Below are positions 24,731 to 37,089 of a stretch of 64,000 nucleotides of DNA, piece after piece. The notes under the pieces are model-generated. The model made no database searches and was not told where the DNA came from. It worked only from the letters and a program-made list of their open reading frames with translations. A program made the translations under genes and the position numbers. Source of the stretch: Epiperipatus broadwayi (taxonomy: Eukaryota; Onychophora; Udeonychophora; Euonychophora; Peripatidae); NCBI GenBank assembly GCA_028023455.1, contig JAQFVV010000063.1, positions 4,822,794 through 4,886,793 on the forward strand, read 5' to 3'. The first letter of the stretch is position 1; the number at the start of each line of letters is the position of its first letter.

Positions 24731-25793
24731 GATAGCCAATCCTTATATTTTAATGGACAGGCTTCAACCCACTCCATACTCCAACTATTCAACTATCCAT
24801 CCAGTTAAAAATTTGATGATGGAATGCTCAAAGGCCACCCTGAGGCTGAGATACTTATCACACCCATGTTGACCTAAGATCAATCTTAGCATTCCATCAT
24901 CAGATTTTCAATTGGATAAACCATTGAAGAGTTAGAGTGTGGAATGGATTGAAGCCTGCTCATTAAAGTATGACAATTGCCTATCTTAATATATATCTGA
25001 GCACTTATAGCATATATGTATGGAGATGGTAATCTGGACCAACTGATGATTGCTGGTTTAGCATGAAATACATATATTGGTGATTATCTTTTCAACATAT
25101 ATGTGTTCAAGTGTATCAGTGTTATGAGATAGTGTAGAGAGTGGTGGATTGTGTGAAAGCCTGTGCTCATATACCCCATATATTATATAAATAGACACAG
25201 GTATATAATAAGGTTATGCGTTTCAGTTATTACATAGTAGAGATGTCTACCCATCCCTTGTATATGTATTAAATAGAGTATGTCCTGTACATGAGGGGTC
25301 AGTTTGATCTTAGGTCAATATGGGTGTGACAAGAATCTCAGCCTCAGGTTGACCTTTGAGCATTCCATCATCATATTTTCAATTGGATGGATAGTTGAAG
25401 AGTTGAAGGGTGGAATGGATTGAAGCCTGTCCATTAAAGTATGAGGATTGGCTATCTTAATATATATCTAAGCAGATATAGCATATATGTGTGGAGATGG
25501 TAAACTGGACCAACTGATGTTTGCTGATTTAGCATGAAATACGTATATTGGTGATTATCTTTTCAACATATATGTGCTCAAGTGTATCAGTGTTATGAGA
25601 TAGTGGTGGATCATGTGAAAGACTGTGCTCATATACCTTATACATTACATATATAGACACAGGTATATAATAAGCTTGTGTGTTTCAGTTATTACTTATA
25701 ATAATGGTAACCCATGGTAAATATGTAATTCAACATATACCACTCTTTGGAAATGTGTAATTATATTTGCAGAATATATTAAAAAACTTTCTC
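24316..25793. repeat. Composite foldback of a tRNA-related repeat (family F)
   Basis: Outer arms at about 24,316-24,650 and 25,480-25,793 are inverted copies of each other, for example CCATGGGTTACCATTATTAT against ATAATAATGGTAACCCATGG. Between them lie at least two further pieces in inverted and direct order, with words such as GATGATGGAATGCTCAAAG, TTAATGGACAGGCTTCAA and CAACTGATGATTGCTG. It also holds AT runs at 24,654-24,680 and 24,701-24,726. Related single or dimeric copies lie at 30.4, 38.9-39.7, 45.5 and 49.7 kb. Confidence 0.75.
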
Positions 25794-25799
25794 ATATGC

Positions 25800-26560
25800 T
25801 AAAATTCAGGCCTAGTGTTTTAAAATATAAAGTTCCTATGTCTAAAATGATTTATCTCTCTTTGTTTCAACTATAGGTTTATTTATAAGGTTATGATTGC
25901 TTTTTCCATCACACCATTTTGTACTTCTATTCACTGAAAATTCGTTTTTGCTGTAATGATTCTGCTATTTATTTTCATTTTTCTTAACCCTCTTTTATAC
26001 TTTATAATAAATTTGAATTTAGTCTTCTTCAATTTATATAGATTCTATCAAATATATTATTTATGTTTTTCTTTACCACTTCATTTTTTTTGCCAGATTG
26101 TTAACATGTGCTATTTTGGTTCACTTTAATTATCCCATTGTAAATTTCCATCAAATTGAATGGACTTTCAGTGTATTGGGCATAATAATATTCTATTAAT
26201 TAAGAACACTTTAAATAAAATGCAGATAACAAAGAAATTATAGATCAATAAAATTTCTGATGTGGCCAAACATTTTAAGCTGAAAAATATGTGTAAAAAA
26301 TTGTTTTATTAAAAAGCTCCATTTATAAGAATTAAATAAATAGAATTTTATAAGTTAGTAGTAAAAAAAAAAAACAATGGTATCAGTGGTATTGGTTCAT
26401 AAAAGTTGCTATGCTGCAGCATTCCCAGAAAACATCAAAATTAATTATTAACTTTGTGCTTCCAAAAAAAATATCAACAATATAACAATCATTCAATATG
26501 TTGCATAATTATTCTCTTATTCTTCTCCTTCACTTTCTTTGCATATCTTCATATAATCAT
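25800..26560. other. AT-rich non-coding stretch
   Basis: No feature recognised apart from A runs. Confidence 0.5.
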
Positions 26561-26593
26561 ATATATTGCTTATAACACTCTATTCATATACCT

Positions 26594-26664
26594 ACTCATT
26601 TACTAACTTACCTACCTACCTATCTATTTATCTACCCACCTGTCCTTTATCTATTTATTTAATA
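26594..26664. repeat. CTAC/CTAT tetranucleotide microsatellite
   Basis: Imperfect repeats of CTAC and CTAT/TTAT type run up to the left edge of the hAT MITE. The open frame reading Tyr, Leu and Thr here is a product of the repeat. Confidence 0.8.
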
Positions 26665-27257
26665 CAGTGGTCTTCAACCTTTTCACATCTGCGGACAGGT
26701 AAAAATAAGGATAAGGTTCCGCGAACCAGCAAAAATAAAGATAATATTTCGCAGTCCGGCAGAAGTCTATAGATAAATTTTCTTAAAGATAAGCATAATT
26801 GTTATAACTGATCAAAACAACAATGTTAAATATATAAGATAAAATTATATATATATGGAGTTTATATAATAAAAAACTTTTTTTAAAATTTTTTTTAGAA
26901 AAGTAATAAAAAATGTAATTCTACCCCCCCCCCAATAAACATCTGTGATAACTAGAAAAACAAATTAATTTATGAATGAATGATTAGATTTTGTTTTCGT
27001 TCTGTTTTCTTTTTTTTTTTAATTGGGTAAAAATGAGATGAAAAAATAAATAAAAATTGGCTATAATATTTACGCACGTGGCGCATGTGGAAGAATAGCA
27101 ACATTCCAGTCATTACTAAAAATTGGCTATATTAATTAAAAGTTTAAACTCTTATTATTTATTATTACGAACTTTTTACTGCCCGTCTAGCACGCGGACC
27201 TGCAGAAAAGTTCCGCAGCCCGGTGCCGGGCCGCGGACCAAGGGTTGAAGATTACTG
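26665..27257. mobile_element. Non-autonomous hAT transposon (MITE), complete
   Basis: The left end CAGTGGTCTTCAACC and the right end GGTTGAAGATTACTG are terminal inverted repeats of the hAT type (CAGTGGTTCTCAACC-like ends are common in hAT MITEs). The 8-base target duplication ATTTAATA is perfect on both sides (26,657-26,664 and 27,258-27,265), the length expected for hAT. GC-rich subterminal words (CCGCGAACCAGC, TTCGCAGTCCGG on the left; CCCGGTGCCGGGCCGCGGACC on the right) are likely transposase-binding regions. The 593-bp interior is AT-rich, includes a C run near 26,924 and encodes nothing, so mobility needs a transposase from elsewhere. Confidence 0.95.
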
Positions 27258-27926
27258 ATTTAATATATATGGCATTTTTAAAAAATGCTTTTTATATATC
27301 ACTGTTACTTTAAAGTGGAGAGTTCGATTATAATTAAGTTATATTTCTTTGTTTTTACTAATTAGAATTTTTAAAATCATTTTTTATAATGTGACAAAAC
27401 TTTTATGTATAAAAAAATATTTTGGTTCATTATAATCTATTGTTTTTAATTTTTCTGTTTATTTTTATTAAAATAAATGGTACTTATGTACATTCTGAAT
27501 TAAAAGAATGATTTTTAAGATAAAATTCATATTTTGCCTAATGACTAGTAATGTATATTTTGGGTTAGAATCATAGAACAGTTTTTGGCTTTTATTTAAA
27601 ATGAGTTAATACTTAAATTGATTCTTCATCTTGATAACAGTTTTATTCCCATAGCCATCAACAATCTCATTTTCAATAAAGATTGTGATAATACTAATTT
27701 CACTTTTACATTATTAGTCTGACTTTACAAGAAAAAGATACTCTTATGGTGAACTAAATCATCTATTGTCAAAAGATATTTCTTAAAGACATCAACATAA
27801 ATGCTTTTTGAATATTTATTACTGCTTTATTATTATATGATTTTTTGATCATAATATTCATAATGAAAGTTAAACCACTAAACATCATATGATTACTATT
27901 CTTTATGCTTACACAAGTTGTTTAAA

Positions 27927-28162
27927 CAGAGACAAAACTCTTCATAACCTTAATGCCACTCATTGCAAGCCAGAGTAATAAACAATGGATGCAGGAAGGT
28001 TTGTGCATACAACCCCTATCTCGGTCATCTCATCCAATAGAAACTAGTCTGGTGATATTGGATCAGTAGGAGCTAGATAGAGATATTATGCACTAACCTT
28101 CCTTCATCTACTGATCACTCTGGCTTGCATTGAGTGGCACTACTGTTGGAGAATTTTGCCTC
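27927..28162. mobile_element. Terminal-inverted-repeat element (family X), short copy
   Basis: AGACAAAACTCTTCATAAC at the left and GGAGAATTTTGCCTCT at the right are inverted copies. Homology continues inward for about 90 bases per arm (CAAGCCAGAGTAATAAACAATGG against ACTGATCACTCTGGCTTG). It is a 236-bp non-coding version of the 5.5- and 52.6-kb elements. Confidence 0.7.
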
Positions 28163-28169
28163 TATTAAT

Positions 28170-29358
28170 ACTGAAAGTTATTTATTCATTAGCAGTCACT
28201 CATAATAGAATATGGTCACCCTAAAGAAAGAAAAACCATAAAAATTAAAGATGCATTTTGTGATGACTAAATATGTAAGACAAAATTAAATTCACCTATA
28301 TGATATATGATTTTTTAAAGACAGTTTGATATTTTGTGATATTACCATTTAATATATTTTTGCAAAAAATGCTAAGGTCTAAATATTTAACATCTTGCTT
28401 AATTTAAATAGTTCATTTTCCACCTATAAATATGCTCATCTGACACAAGGTATCAGTATTTTATTTCTTCATAAATATTATTGATGATCTGGATTGTATT
28501 TTAGTCTTTTATTGAAGTTTATCAGTTGTATGTTTGGGGGATCTCGTTAGGATGTCAGTTGCCAGGCATTATTTTGGATAGTTTAATGAGGTGGTAAATT
28601 GGATCATGTACTAAAATTAAAACATTTCTATTTGATTAAATAAATGACCAGGCATGCAAATACACCAATTAGATGCTCAAACATCGCACAATTCAAGAAC
28701 ATTATTATTTTTATTTATAACTTCACAGATTTATGTTACCATCATATTTAAAAGTAAAGCACTTAACAAAAGTAAGTACAATCATACATAAAATTTAATC
28801 TTTTATTGTTGCTTTTTTGATTACAGATAAAATGTTCTGTTAATTAATTAAATAATTTTATCAAAAACTATTTTCAACTTAAAAAAAAAAAACAAGGAAA
28901 AAAACACATTTTTTGATTTTATAAAACACCGTCAAATAAAAATGAAGTAAATATATTTTATTTACTATATCATTTATTGGAAAAATAATTTTAGTTTTAT
29001 CGCTAACAACTTGAAAACTTAAATAAAGTTCAACTTTAGAAGATATTTTACAAATAAATCCTTCTTACATCAATCATATTTTCATAGATATACTTAAATA
29101 TGCACAAAAAATTAAAAGGTTACAAATTTACAAAAATAAAATCAAAATTAAAATACAAGTATCTGTAAATCATTTTTTAAATATTTCCTTACTATTTTTA
29201 TATTTTTTAAAATAATGTTCTATCATACACATTTAATTTTACTTATATTTATGTATGCATCAAATTATCAATCTTTACAGATAAACACATTTTACTATGA
29301 AAGAACAGGATGTACTTTCTGCATTGTGAGATGTTTATAATATGAATTTAATTTAATC

Positions 29359-29400
<42 letters not shown>

Positions 29401-30170
29401 ACACATCTTATATAATTATTTCTTTTTGCCCATAGACAATTCTCTTATTTTGTTTTAAATTTGTCTTTCTGAATGTTTAAAATGTTACAAATGAAAATAG
29501 CTTTAGGATTACATCCACATATTTTTGAATGTTTAAACACGGAGTTGTCTAATCCCTCAATTTCAAAAATTTTAATCCTTTCTTCTCAAATATTTTTCTT
29601 TTATATAAGATCATAGACAATTTTTTGTATTAATATTTTCTTTGAAAAATAAGTGTGGTTATACGTTATATTATCTTACTTTTACAATGTTTATTAAATA
29701 TGATATCAATTTATTTTTGACAACTGAAAAACTATTATTGATATATAATAGTATTACATAATTTTATTTTAAATTTTCATTATAAAAAATTAAATTTTTG
29801 ACTTTTTAGATAAGAAGGTTTTTTTTAAAAGTTTTCAATAATCTTTTTGTTTCTTGATTTTTAATTTTTATATCATTTGCTATAATATCAAACTTATCAA
29901 TAAAGTTTGGTAAATGGTGATATATTCTTGTGAAGTATTTTATTCAAATGATTTAGAATTATTATATTAATTTAAATAAATTAAAATATTTATTTAAATA
30001 TCTTAATCAATTATTAATACATTTTTTATAAATAAAAAAAACATGTCATTTGTTTTTTTAATTGCAATATGCAAAATATTAAATTTATTCTTATGTTCTA
30101 TTTTACTTTTAAAATAAAGATCTTTTGAAATTTTCTGCAATATTGTGTTTTCCTGAAAGTACGTGATGAT
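28170..30170. other. AT-rich non-coding stretch with an AT/GT microsatellite
   Basis: Only a compound (AT)n(GT)n run at about 29,359-29,401 is recognisable. No gene is seen. Confidence 0.5.
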
Positions 30171-30182
30171 GGTCTTTTAGTT

Positions 30183-30312
30183 GTATTTATATATTGGACT
30201 ATTTTCATCATCTAATATGAGTATTGAATGTCTTTAAAACTTTATTTAAATAAAGTTCTAAAGACATTCAATACTCATATTAGATGATGAAAATAGTCCA
30301 ATATATAAATAT
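30183..30312. mobile_element. Near-perfect palindromic MITE (family P), copy 1
   Basis: The 130-base element is an almost perfect palindrome centred on TTTATTTAAATAAA (30,241-30,254). Arms read ATATATTGGACTATTTTCAT and its inverse, then CATCTAATATGAGTATTGAA and its inverse. Half copies or diverged copies lie at about 35,676-35,785 and 37,267-37,385. No coding capacity. No clear target duplication could be fixed because the flanks are AT-rich. Confidence 0.8.
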
Positions 30313-30402
30313 AATTTTCTACAATATAGTTTTTTTCACGTTTCCATCTTTGCTATTGCAATTGTTATTTTATTTATACCTATTATTTCATCTATAAATT
30401 CC

Positions 30403-30720
30403 ATCATCAGATTTTCAATGAAATGGAAGGCTCAAGAATTGTGAGTTGAAATAGTTTGAAGCCTGTCAATTAAAGTATGAAGATTGGCTATCTTAATATA
30501 AAGCTGAGCACTAATTGTATATATAGGTGAGGATAGTAATCTAGATCAACTGACGATTGCTGATTTAGCTCGAAATACAGATATTGGTGGTTATTTATCT
30601 TTTCAACATGTGTGTGATCAGGTAGATCTGCAATATGAGATAGCACTGAGAGTAGTGGATTGTGTAAAAGTCTGAGTTCGAATCCTTCATATATTACATA
30701 TATAAATGCAGGTTTAAGCC
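30403..30720 (+). mobile_element. tRNA-related repeat (family F), near-complete single copy
   Basis: In order: CATCATCAGATTTTCAAT, TTAAAGTATGAAGATTGGCT, AGCTGAGCACTAATTG, CAACTGACGATTGCTG, CTTTTCAACATGTGTGTGAT, then GAGATAGCACTGAGAGTAG and a B-box-like GTTCGAATCC (30,676-30,685). The last 90 bases resemble a tRNA with the internal promoter, so the family may be a SINE or a SINE-bearing composite. It is related to the foldbacks at 24.3, 39 and 49.7 kb. Confidence 0.6.
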
Positions 30721-30999
30721 TGTACAATGTATTACTCTATAAATGTAGTAAAAATCTAATTATTGAAGTAATGTTACTTTTATTTGCTTATATTTTGTTT
30801 GATTAAAAACAAATATGAATATAACTGGGTCAGAGTAACTTTATATTTCTAGTAACTGAAATGATAAACATTATACATGTATACTAGAATATATAATGCA
30901 TAAATAGAACTTATAGTTTTTTTTAAATAGCTAAGAATATCTCCAAAAATCATATTTGTTTAACATAGCTAATATAGCTAGTATCATTGTCATAATATA

Positions 31000-32450
31000 T
31001 CATCATCACCATCAAATTCAACTGCTATCAATTCAATGCAGAATGATGGACTATCAAGTTTATTCAGCTTTTTTAATCACTAACTTTCCTTTTCTACAAC
31101 ATTTGACAATGTTTCTTATTACATCCATCCATTTCACATGTGGTCTATTTCTAGATCTTTTACAATATCTTAGAATCCAGTTTAAATTTTCACCTGTCCA
31201 TTTATTACCATCTCTTTTAGCAATATATCCAGCCCAACTCCACTTCAGTGTCTTCATTCTTTGAATGGTGTCAATGACACCTGTTGTTCTTTCACTCATG
31301 CATTTAATTTTTGATCTCTTCTTGTTATTTTTAACATGCATCTCTCCATAAATTATTGAGTGTTCCAAAGTCTCTGTAGTGCTCTCCTGTTAAGTGTCCA
31401 AGTCTCAGCTCCATTACTAAGAACTGATAAGACACATTTATTAAAAACCTTTATCAAACACATAGACCTATTTTCTTTTAATATTGAGTTATTGCTACAA
31501 AAGCACTCCATTTAAGTTAAATTTTATGATTAATTTTACCCATTCTCTTTCTTTCTGTATTAATATTCTGACTAATGTATATACAATTGGTAACTGTTTC
31601 TACTTCATGATTACTAATATTTTTTCCTTCCAACAAAATCCACTGCATAATTTACTTTAGTCTTTTTAGCATTTATCTATAAAACAATCACATCATCTGT
31701 AAAATCTAGATAGCTTTGTGGATTTTTTTATTTCTTCACTTTCAATTTTAATCCATGAAATATTTCTTGCAAATATGCTGTAAAAAGCATTGGAGATATA
31801 TAATCATCCTGAAATACAGCCTTCTAAATATTAATCATTTTGGTAGTGTCATATAATCTAATTTCTGCCATTGCATCCTAATATATATTTATCAGAATAT
31901 GAGAATATCCTGGCTCTATATCTTGATGACCCAATACCAAAATCACTGTAGCAATACTTACTGAATAAAATGTATTTTCATAATATACAAACCCAAAGCA
32001 TAATGACAAATATTGCTTATTGGTTTTTCCTATAACTTCTCTTAATATTTGGATTCGATCTACTACACTGAAACTTCTTTTAAATCCAACTTATTGTTTC
32101 ATTAGTGAGAATCCATAATTTATTGAAGATAAGTTGTAATTATCTTGCTAAAGTTTTTTGCATAGAATTGATATAAGATAGAGAAAAAAAAAGATATATA
32201 CATTTCTAATAAGTTTTTATTATCTTTTTTTAAATGTCAATATATCTATTGCATTTTTTATTAAATTTTTATCATTTAGACATTTGGCATATGGCTTTAT
32301 CTGTTTCTTTTAAGATATGAGTTATAATTTTGTTCTTACCTGAAGCTTTTGCCTTTTTTATAAATAAATCTTATTCCACATCTTTCTTTTTCATTTAAAA
32401 TACTGGACATTTAAGAAGAGGTAACAACTGTCATGGGTACTTAGTCTTAT
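31000..32450 (-). pseudogene. RTE-type LINE reverse-transcriptase remnant
   Basis: Read on the minus strand through frameshifts and stops, the order is that of an RTE-clade endonuclease/reverse transcriptase protein. First comes a KKGK segment, then VGFKRSFSVVDRIQILREVI, then the SPMLFTAYLQEIFHGL block, the catalytic-box relic LDFTDDVIVL (F/YADD altered to FTDD), then CVLSVLSNGAETWTL, and finally the C-terminal LKWSWAGYIAKRDGNKW and RPHVKWMD motifs (open frame 31,060-31,368). The 3' end reaches a GATGAT-rich tail near 31,000. The endonuclease half is missing, so it is 5'-truncated. It cannot be active. Confidence 0.88.
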
Positions 32451-32459
32451 TGTTCTTTA

Positions 32460-32825
32460 TTACTACCTAATTCTTTAAAAAAATGTTTTTGAAAAGAGAT
32501 GTTAAATGTTTGTATGCATTATGATTATCATTTAGTGTTATTTCAAATTTATCATTAGAGATCATTTTGTTGAGTAAATTTGTAGCTTTCTCTATTTGAG
32601 AATTGTAAAATTATTTTTCTAACAGAATCTTAAACTGATGTTAGATAAATAAAGCTAGAAGCAATTTTTAATTAAAAAAGAAATCTTTTTCTTTATGAGC
32701 TGTTAAAGAAAAACAATGTTCACAGTAATTTCTTCCTAGTCTAAATGCAGTTTGCTCTTTAGGTAAGGTCTTTCAACTATTGGTATAATTCTTGATAATA
32801 TGATTCTTTCAAACAACATGGGAAA
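32460..32825. other. AT-rich stretch upstream of the LINE remnant
   Basis: This may hold more of the decayed LINE's 5' side, but no motif is recognisable. Confidence 0.4.
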
Positions 32826-32830
32826 TAAAA

Positions 32831-33121
<291 letters not shown>

Positions 33122-33129
33122 TAAAAAAC

Positions 33130-33660
33130 TTGGATTGCATCTGTAGATACAGTAGACCAGACCATGTAAAATTTATGCAATCTTGTGTAAATCAATAAAA
33201 CAACTTTTACATGTGTAAAACTACAACTACAGACTACCCATGTAATCACAGCAATCTAAGCTATGTAAAACCATTCTAACTAATCCACAGTATAAATAAA
33301 CTATTACATACATAAACCTACACCTATGGATTGCTAATGAAGCCATGGCAATCCAAGCCAAGTAAAAACCCTTGTAACTAATCCACAGCATGACAATTTT
33401 TTTGTAATCTCATGTAAATCAATAAATCATGTTTTATGTATGTAAACCTATATCTATGGATTCCCCATGTAACCACAGCAATCCAAGTTATGTAAAACCA
33501 TGTAACTAATTCACAGCATGTTAAAATTCCTGTAATCCTGTGTAAAACAATAAATCCATTTTTGTATATGTAAACCTACAACTACGGATTGCCCATGTAA
33601 ACACAGCAATCCAAGCTATGTAAACTCTTGTAAGCCTTTAAAACAAATAAAGCTTACATT
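33130..33660. repeat. Minisatellite-like tandem array, unit about 130 bp
   Basis: Roughly four units share CACAGCATG, CTTGTAATCYTGTGTAAA, CAATAAAYC, TATGTAAACCTACA, CTAYGGATTGCCCATGTAA and CACAGCAATCCAAGCTATGTAAA. One unit is shortened. The array lies exactly between two trinucleotide microsatellites (ending 33,117 and starting 33,667), so all three may have spread as a unit or grown by slippage together. Confidence 0.8.
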
Positions 33661-33666
33661 CGAAAC

Positions 33667-33779
<113 letters not shown>

Positions 33780-33789
33780 TCAATCCATT

Positions 33790-35220
33790 TATTTGTTAAG
33801 CAACAGCATACTAACTATAATTTGCAAATTAAAAAATAAAAAGGATGAACATAATGCATATAATATAATAATAAAAAAAAGTAACAAAAAAAAAGTAAAA
33901 TAAATAAATTAATACATATATAAATGAATATAATAAATTAAATTAATCTATTATGATATTTGAATTTAATAATATTACAAAATTGCTTATAATTTCAATT
34001 AAAATGATTATTATTACAAAAAGTCTGATTGTATAAAGAGGGTAACCTGAATAAAGCAGGAAATTGAAGGACCTTAGAATGACAAGTTAAAGTATAACAG
34101 ACAAAAGCAAACTGAGTATTATGCTCATAAGACCTAATTGTAATAATTGAAATTATATCATATCGTATAACTTGTTGATTGATGATTTTCTAAGGATATT
34201 TAAGATCTTTATATTTCCATCTAAAAGAAAGATGAAGAATAACTCTATTTTTCAGAGCAACAGGCTTGAGGAACTTATAAGATACTGACTGCAATAAGTT
34301 AGATCCTTGTTTAGAATTAGGACTCCAAATTATTGAACAATATTCAATGATGGGAAGAACCAATGTCAAAGAACAATTTCAACTTTGTATCATCACTGAA
34401 ATGATAAGCATACCTAATGATGGCACCCATGATTTTAAAAGCTTTCCCAATGATCATTTCTAAATGAGGAAGAAAATATCCATTACTAGAAAATAAAACA
34501 TTTGGGATTTAACAAAATTAATTTTGTGAGAATTAATAAAATAAAAATGTAAAACCTCAGATTTCTTAGAATATGAAACAAGAGAACATTTATTAAAATT
34601 AACTGACATATTATTTAAATCACACCAAGCACTAAAGTTATCAATATTTTTCTGGAGGAGAGTGCAGTCAATCACTGATGTGATTCTTCTAAAGATTTTA
34701 ATCATCAGCATAGCACAAAAGATAAGAGTATTTCAGGCAATCCTTAAAGTCATTAATATAAATGGTAAAAAGCATGGGTACTAAAATACTATCCTGAGGA
34801 ACACCTAAATTACATTCAAAATTAAATGAAATATTATTATTGAATTTGATATATGCTGTATGACTACAAAGAAAGGATTCAAACTAATAAATAAGGTTAA
34901 TGGTAACCCATTTTATATAATTTGTGAAGGAGAATGATGTAGTATTTTTTATAAAAGGCTTTTGATAAATCAAAATGAATACCATCAAGTCTCTGCTAAT
35001 CCTCAATCTCATGTGCTATTTGATCATAAATTGTTAGCAAATTACTTTCAACTAATATATTAGAAATAAACCATTAACTGAAGAAGAAATGATTTTACTA
35101 ATATCCAAAATAGTTTTATTATAAACATACCTTTCAAAAATTCAAGCTATAGTATGTATAACAGAAATAGGTCTATAATTAGTAAACATAGTTGCAGGAA
35201 TCATTTTTAAAAATTGAGAT
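33790..35220 (-). pseudogene. Jockey/CR1-type LINE reverse-transcriptase remnant
   Basis: Minus strand, from high to low coordinate: TNYRPISV near 35,180 (RT block 1), DGIHFDLSKAF (block with the first catalytic Asp), LGVPQDSILVPMLF and IYINDF, the intact catalytic box YADD at about 34,710, IDNFSAWCDLNNMSVNFNKC (thumb entry; frame 34,460-34,711), then LPIIEYCSIIWSPNSKQGSN and FRWKYKDLKYP near 34,200. Several stops and frameshifts interrupt it. The endonuclease domain is absent, so the copy is 5'-truncated. The non-coding 3' part runs to the (AAT)n tract at 33,779. Confidence 0.9.
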
Positions 35221-35275
35221 AATAATAATAATAATAATAATGATGATGATGATCATAATAATAACAACAATAATA
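35221..35275. repeat. AAT/GAT low-complexity run
   Basis: An imperfect trinucleotide run (AAT, GAT, AAC) lies directly at the truncated 5' edge of the LINE remnant. Confidence 0.8.
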
Positions 35276-35675
35276 CATTTTTGGATCATTAAGTTAATTT
35301 GGTTTTAACAATATTACAGTTTTTTTCACACCAATTTTTTGAAGTGTTACCGAATAGTTTTATCAATCCCACTTTTATTTTAAGTTCCAAATTTTGTCAA
35401 AACTCTGAAAGTATGATATATGATTATGGGATTTTTTTTTGTTTAAAACATTCGAGAGAAACTTGAAATTTATTAATAATTACTGGTTTTGTTAGATTGA
35501 TATTAAAGAATAATTGTGAAAGACTTGAAAATCTTTTCTATTAGCAATTTCATTAGCAATGAGAGTTATACTTCTTACAAAAAATGTTTCAATAACTACC
35601 GACTTACATAAAACATTTACTTATAAAATCCATCACTTTCTGCTATCTGTACTTGTAATAATCTCAACATATATT

Positions 35676-35785
35676 GGTTATTTGTATTTATATATTGGAC
35701 TATATCCATCATCTAATATAGGTATTGAATGTCTTTAGAAAAATGTAACTTTATTTAAATATTCCAAATACATTCAACTGTTAGC
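35676..35785. mobile_element. Palindromic MITE (family P), decayed copy
   Basis: The left half matches the 30.2-kb copy (TATTTATATATTGGACTATA, CATCATCTAATATAGGTATT, GAATGTCTTTAGA). The right arm is reduced to ACATTCAAC-like traces. Confidence 0.65.
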
Positions 35786-35966
35786 AATAGCACACAAGTT
35801 AGTATGTGCACAATGTTTTGAGTGGTATTATTCTCCCATCTTCTTCAGATGTCGGTGGATGATCAGTGACATTACTAGCATGGGATTTGAACCTGGACCC
35901 TTAGATTCTTAAATACTAAATTTTAAGATAACTCTCTAACCAACAGCCACTCTGCCAAAGGCAACA
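35786..35966 (-). mobile_element. tRNA-derived SINE (family 2)
   Basis: On the minus strand the sequence begins GCCTTTGGCAGAGTGGCTG, continues TTGGTTAGAGAG (A-box region), then a B-box GGTTCAAATCCC (about 35,882-35,893). It is followed by GATCATCCACCGACATCTGA, AGAAG and, after a short loop, CAAAACATTG. The tail motif TGAAGAAG...CAAAAC is a weak version of the TGATGAAG...GAAAC hairpin seen in other elements here. Target duplications were not found. It differs from family 1 in its tRNA part. Confidence 0.65.
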
Positions 35967-35980
35967 ATTAATAGAAATTT

Positions 35981-36071
35981 TATATATATATATATGTATG
36001 AGCTTCCCCTGATTTCTCCATTTTTTATATATATATATATGTATGAGCTTCCCCTGATTTCTCCATTTTTT
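35981..36071. repeat. 45-bp tandem duplication
   Basis: A unit made of an AT run plus GTATGAGCTTCCCCTGATTT and CTCCATTTTTT occurs twice (GTATGAGC at 35,996 and 36,041). Frames crossing it repeat the same residues. Confidence 0.9.
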
Positions 36072-36299
36072 CTAAGGGAAAAGTTGATTAGTGGTTTCCA
36101 TACATTATATATAGTCACACTAGATGGACATAATACAACTAAAGCACCATCATCTCAAACCTTCAGGAAAACAATTTACTACTTATCCTTGTCTTTAGTT
36201 TCTGTCTGTTATTAATTTAATGCTTGCAATGTTTAACATAATATTGTTGACCAATTAAGTCATATAAAAATTAAAAGGCAACAGAAGATGGATTTATAA

Positions 36300-36795
36300 A
36301 TTAAAAATAACTTGTCTTTCAGTATTCTGGTACTAATAAACTATTAATGTATTTATTTTTATTGTTATAAAGATTCACTGAAATCTATATTTTTTCCAAT
36401 ATATAGCAAATAGTAGGCATTAAATAGCTTTATTATGAAATAATAGGTTTATGATGTTGCAATTGTCTGATAATTTTTGCGTGATATGCAAAATAACATC
36501 TTAATTTTATTGGAAATAAATTTATTTTTGTAAGAAGGACATGTTATAAGTAGGTTGTGTATAAAAGAATAACTAGAGCAGAAGCAACATTTTTTATTTG
36601 TATTGATTTTGACAGTCTTGATCACAATATAAATAACAGGCACGTGAGAAGCGTTTAGTGGTTGATTTAGCAAATAAAATGATGATTGCACTTTAAATGT
36701 CTGTGCTACTGTGAATTTTGTCTCTTTGGGTGCCAAGCTTCGTATCTTTACAGAAGTAAAGATACTAAGCTTTTGAATCAATAGTTAAAATTACT
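36300..36795. other. AT-rich stretch with a hairpin
   Basis: The minus frame 36,449-36,781 (110 residues, with a Cys-rich KCCFCSSYSF patch) has no motif I can assign. Its start lies in a hairpin, CGTATCTTTAC/GTAAAGATACT, near 36,740-36,770. It is probably not a gene. Confidence 0.4.
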
Positions 36796-36796
36796 A

Positions 36797-37080
36797 CAGA
36801 GAACAAACAGGTGTTACTGACCTCACTGAAAAAATTAAGAGATTGAAATGGAGTTGGGCTGGAAAAGACGATAATAGATGGACAATTGAAATCTTAAACT
36901 GGATTCCAAGAGAGTGTAAAAGACCCAAAAAAAGACCACATGTTAGATGGATGGATGAAATAAGAAAGTGTGCAGGGGTGATGTGGAGAAGAGAAGATGG
37001 ATTGAACTTGGAGAGACCTTCATCCTGCAGTTGATTGATAATGGTTGTTGATGATGATGACTACAGTGCAGACTGTAAAG
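36797..37080 (+). pseudogene. 5'-truncated RTE-type LINE 3' end
   Basis: The plus-strand frame reads GVTDLTEKIKRLKWSWAG, then a deletion of several residues before DDNRWTIEILNWIPRECK and RPHVRWMDEIRK. This is the conserved C-terminus of RTE-type LINE proteins, the same part seen on the minus strand at 31.1-31.3 kb. Only the last ~75 residues and a TGATGATGA-rich 3' tail are present. It is a typical dead-on-arrival insertion. Divergence from the 31-kb copy shows they are separate insertions. Confidence 0.85.
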
Positions 37081-37089
37081 GACTGAAAA

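Noticed and set aside
33130-33660. CRISPR-like array
   Set aside because: Units are about 130 bp and similar throughout, with no constant repeat alternating with unique spacers. The context is eukaryotic.
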